Part shown: positions 20,513 through 21,974 of the stretch, piece after piece
Position numbering within the stretch: the stretch's first letter is position 1
Layout: every line of letters begins with the position of its first letter
NCBI GenBank assembly: GCA_041665985.1
Contig: JBAYHV010000014.1
Coordinates: 1-21,974, forward strand
Direction of reading: 5' to 3'
DNA from: CAIRYW01 sp041665985
Lineage (GTDB): Bacteria; Patescibacteriota; Minisyncoccia; Phycocordibacterales; CAIRYW01
DNA length: 21,974 nt
Notes under the pieces: model-generated
What the model was told of the DNA's origin: nothing
Database searches by the model: none
What the model saw: only the letters and a program-made list of their open reading frames with translations
Made by a program: the position numbers and the translations under genes

Positions 20513-21974
20513 CTACTCCCTAATTACGAAGTTCACCACTCTATTTTTGACTGCAATGGTTTTGATGATTTCTTTTCCTGCCAATCGTTCTGGAATTGTT
20601 CCAATATTTTTAGCTTTTTCAATCATTTCATTTTCTGGAGTATCTTTTTCTAGGGTCATAACTTCCCTTGCTTTTCCGTTTATTTGTACAGAAATTGAAA
20701 CATCTTCAACTAAGAAAAATTCATCGATCTCTGGCCATTTTGATAAGAAAATTGATTTTTTATTTCCAAGGTTACTCCATAATTCTTCAGTAATATGAGG
20801 TGCAAGCGGAGCAAGAATTTGCAAGAATTTCGCAAAAGATTTTTTAGTAATTTTTTTGTGTTCGTAAATTGAATTTACGCAGATCATCAAAGCAGAAACG
20901 GCTGTATTGAATGCTATATTTTCAATATCTTCACCAACTTTTTTTATTGTTTTGTTTATTGCTGTTGTAACTTCCTTTGGTTCTTCCTTGCTTATGAACT
21001 CAGAAATAGAAAAAACTCTTTCAATAAATCTTCTTGTACCGATGATGCCTTTATCGTTCCATGCAATTTGATTGCCATGAGGACCGAGGAATGCCATATA
21101 AAGACGCATGGTATCCACTCCGTAAACTTTGGCTACATCATCTGGATTAACGACATTACCCTTGCTTTTAGACATTTTTTCTCCATCTGGCCCTAAAATA
21201 ATTCCATGAGGAACTCTTTTTATGTATGGTTCTGATGTTGTAACAAGTCCTCGGTCAAACAAAAATTGATTCCAAAAACGAGAGTAAAGAAGATGAAGAG
21301 TTGTGTGTTCCATTCCACCGAAATATAGATCAACTGGAGTCCAATATTTTATTTTTTTCTTGTCAGCAAATTCTTTTGTATTTTTTGGATCACAGTATCT
21401 AAGCCAATACCAAGAACTTCCTGCCCATTGAGGCATGGTGTTTGTTTCGCGTTTTGCTTTACCTCCGCACTTGGGGCATTTTGTATTGACCCATTTTTCA
21501 ATTCCGGCTAAAGGAGATTCTCCTGTGCCTGTTGGTTCATAATTTTTTACTTTTGGTAAAACTACTGGCAGATCTTTATCTGGTACTGGAACAACTCCGC
21601 ACTTTTCACAATGAATTACAGGAATTGGTTCTCCCCAATATCTCTGGCGAGAAAAAACCCAATCACGAAGTTTGTATTTTGTAACTAATTTTCCACCAAC
21701 AAATTCTGTAATTTTTTTCTTTGCATTCTCTGATGATAAGCCAGAAAATTTTTCAGAATTAATAATGACTCCTTCTTTTATATAGGGCTCTTCATGATTT
21801 ATATATTTGTTAAGCTCATTGTCAGTATCTTTTTCCGTTTTCTCTAATATGTGAGCACTAATGACAGATATGATTTTTAAATTAAATTTCTTTGCAAATG
21901 CAAAATCTCGTTCATCGTGAGCGGGCACGGCCATGATTGCAACAGTTCCGTATGAACCAAGTACATAATCTGCG
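20513..21974 (-). CDS. leuS: Leucine--tRNA ligase, C-terminal 487 codons, 5' part outside window
   Basis: Class I synthetase for tRNA-Leu. The open frame continues past the right edge, so the N-terminus with the HIGH motif is missing. Visible from the edge: the editing-domain segment ADYVLGSYGTVAIMAVPAHDERDFAFAKKF, which includes the conserved Asp of the editing site. Then RDWVFSRQRYWGEPIPVIHC, a zinc-type CEKCG ... CPKCGG pair, and TNTMPQWAGSSWYWLRYCDP. HLLYSRFWNQFL leads to the catalytic loop KMSKSKGNVVNPDD (about 21140-21180), followed by the anticodon-binding helices and a C-terminal domain ending KNRVVNFVIRE. Order and motifs are those of bacterial LeuRS. No terminator hairpin with a T tract lies close to the stop; the spacer is low-complexity. 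Confidence 0.97.
   Translation of the reverse strand, partial: ADYVLGSYGTVAIMAVPAHDERDFAFAKKFNLKIISVISAHILEKTEKDTDNELNKYINHEEPYIKEGVIINSEKFSGLSSENAKKKITEFVGGKLVTKYKLRDWVFSRQRYWGEPIPVIHCEKCGVVPVPDKDLPVVLPKVKNYEPTGTGESPLAGIEKWVNTKCPKCGGKAKRETNTMPQWAGSSWYWLRYCDPKNTKEFADKKKIKYWTPVDLYFGGMEHTTLHLLYSRFWNQFLFDRGLVTTSEPYIKRVPHGIILGPDGEKMSKSKGNVVNPDDVAKVYGVDTMRLYMAFLGPHGNQIAWNDKGIIGTRRFIERVFSISEFISKEEPKEVTTAINKTIKKVGEDIENIAFNTAVSALMICVNSIYEHKKITKKSFAKFLQILAPLAPHITEELWSNLGNKKSIFLSKWPEIDEFFLVEDVSISVQINGKAREVMTLEKDTPENEMIEKAKNIGTIPERLAGKEIIKTIAVKNRVVNFVIRE

Overview
The window is an AT-rich bacterial segment with compact genes. Almost every gene is on the minus strand, so transcription mostly runs from high to low coordinates. 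Several traits point to the Candidate Phyla Radiation (Patescibacteria, probably a Parcubacteria-type lineage): a 595-residue alanyl-tRNA synthetase without the usual C-terminal domain; a sigma-region-4/HARE-HTH protein without sigma region 2; a membrane protein of the type I associate with CPR secretion loci; a PilM/FtsA-like protein beside a bitopic surface protein; and low-complexity spacers built from 7-9 nt words. TGA is used as a stop (end of the uracil-DNA glycosylase gene), so the code appears standard. The phylum assignment is inference.

Layout, left to right. 1-2172: heat-shock cluster transcribed grpE, a 101-aa unknown, then dnaK (3' end outside the window), with a GTCATTCCCG-type palindromic repeat after grpE. 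2213-2788: PQ-loop-like membrane protein. 2846-6915: translation/transcription block in transcription order infA, rpmJ, rpsM, rpsK, rpsD, rpoA, rplQ, rplM, rpsI, with promoter candidates before infA, before rpmJ and before rpoA and a hairpin terminator after rpsI. 6975-9428: a PilM/FtsA-like protein followed by a single-pass protein with a large external part. 9459-9716: spacer holding a 33-codon gene remnant. 9717-13408: alaS followed by a 629-aa conserved unknown whose last part changes abruptly to GC-rich DNA.

13434-14775 is the only stretch with plus-strand genes. It has a small membrane protein (+), a 100-aa unknown (-) and an exported protein (+), each with its own promoter candidate; terminators lie back to back between the first two. 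14776-15019 is a structured spacer that ends in a minus-strand terminator. 15020-16758: mnmA then a family-4-like uracil-DNA glycosylase lacking the iron-sulfur cysteines. 16864-19120: a putative secretion-associated membrane protein then mltG. 19268-20302: sigma4-HARE regulator. 20513-21974: leuS, 5' end outside the window.

Most of the window is housekeeping: chaperones, ribosome and RNA polymerase, two tRNA synthetases, tRNA thiolation, DNA repair and cell-wall cleavage. The most interesting points are promoters whose -10 element lies 6-9 nt from the start codon (leaderless mRNA), the cluster-less uracil-DNA glycosylase, the GC-shifted C-terminal module of the 629-aa protein, the sigma4-HARE protein, and the small-gene island with the structured spacer beside it. 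I do not see a clear defence system, CRISPR array, transposase, tRNA or rRNA.
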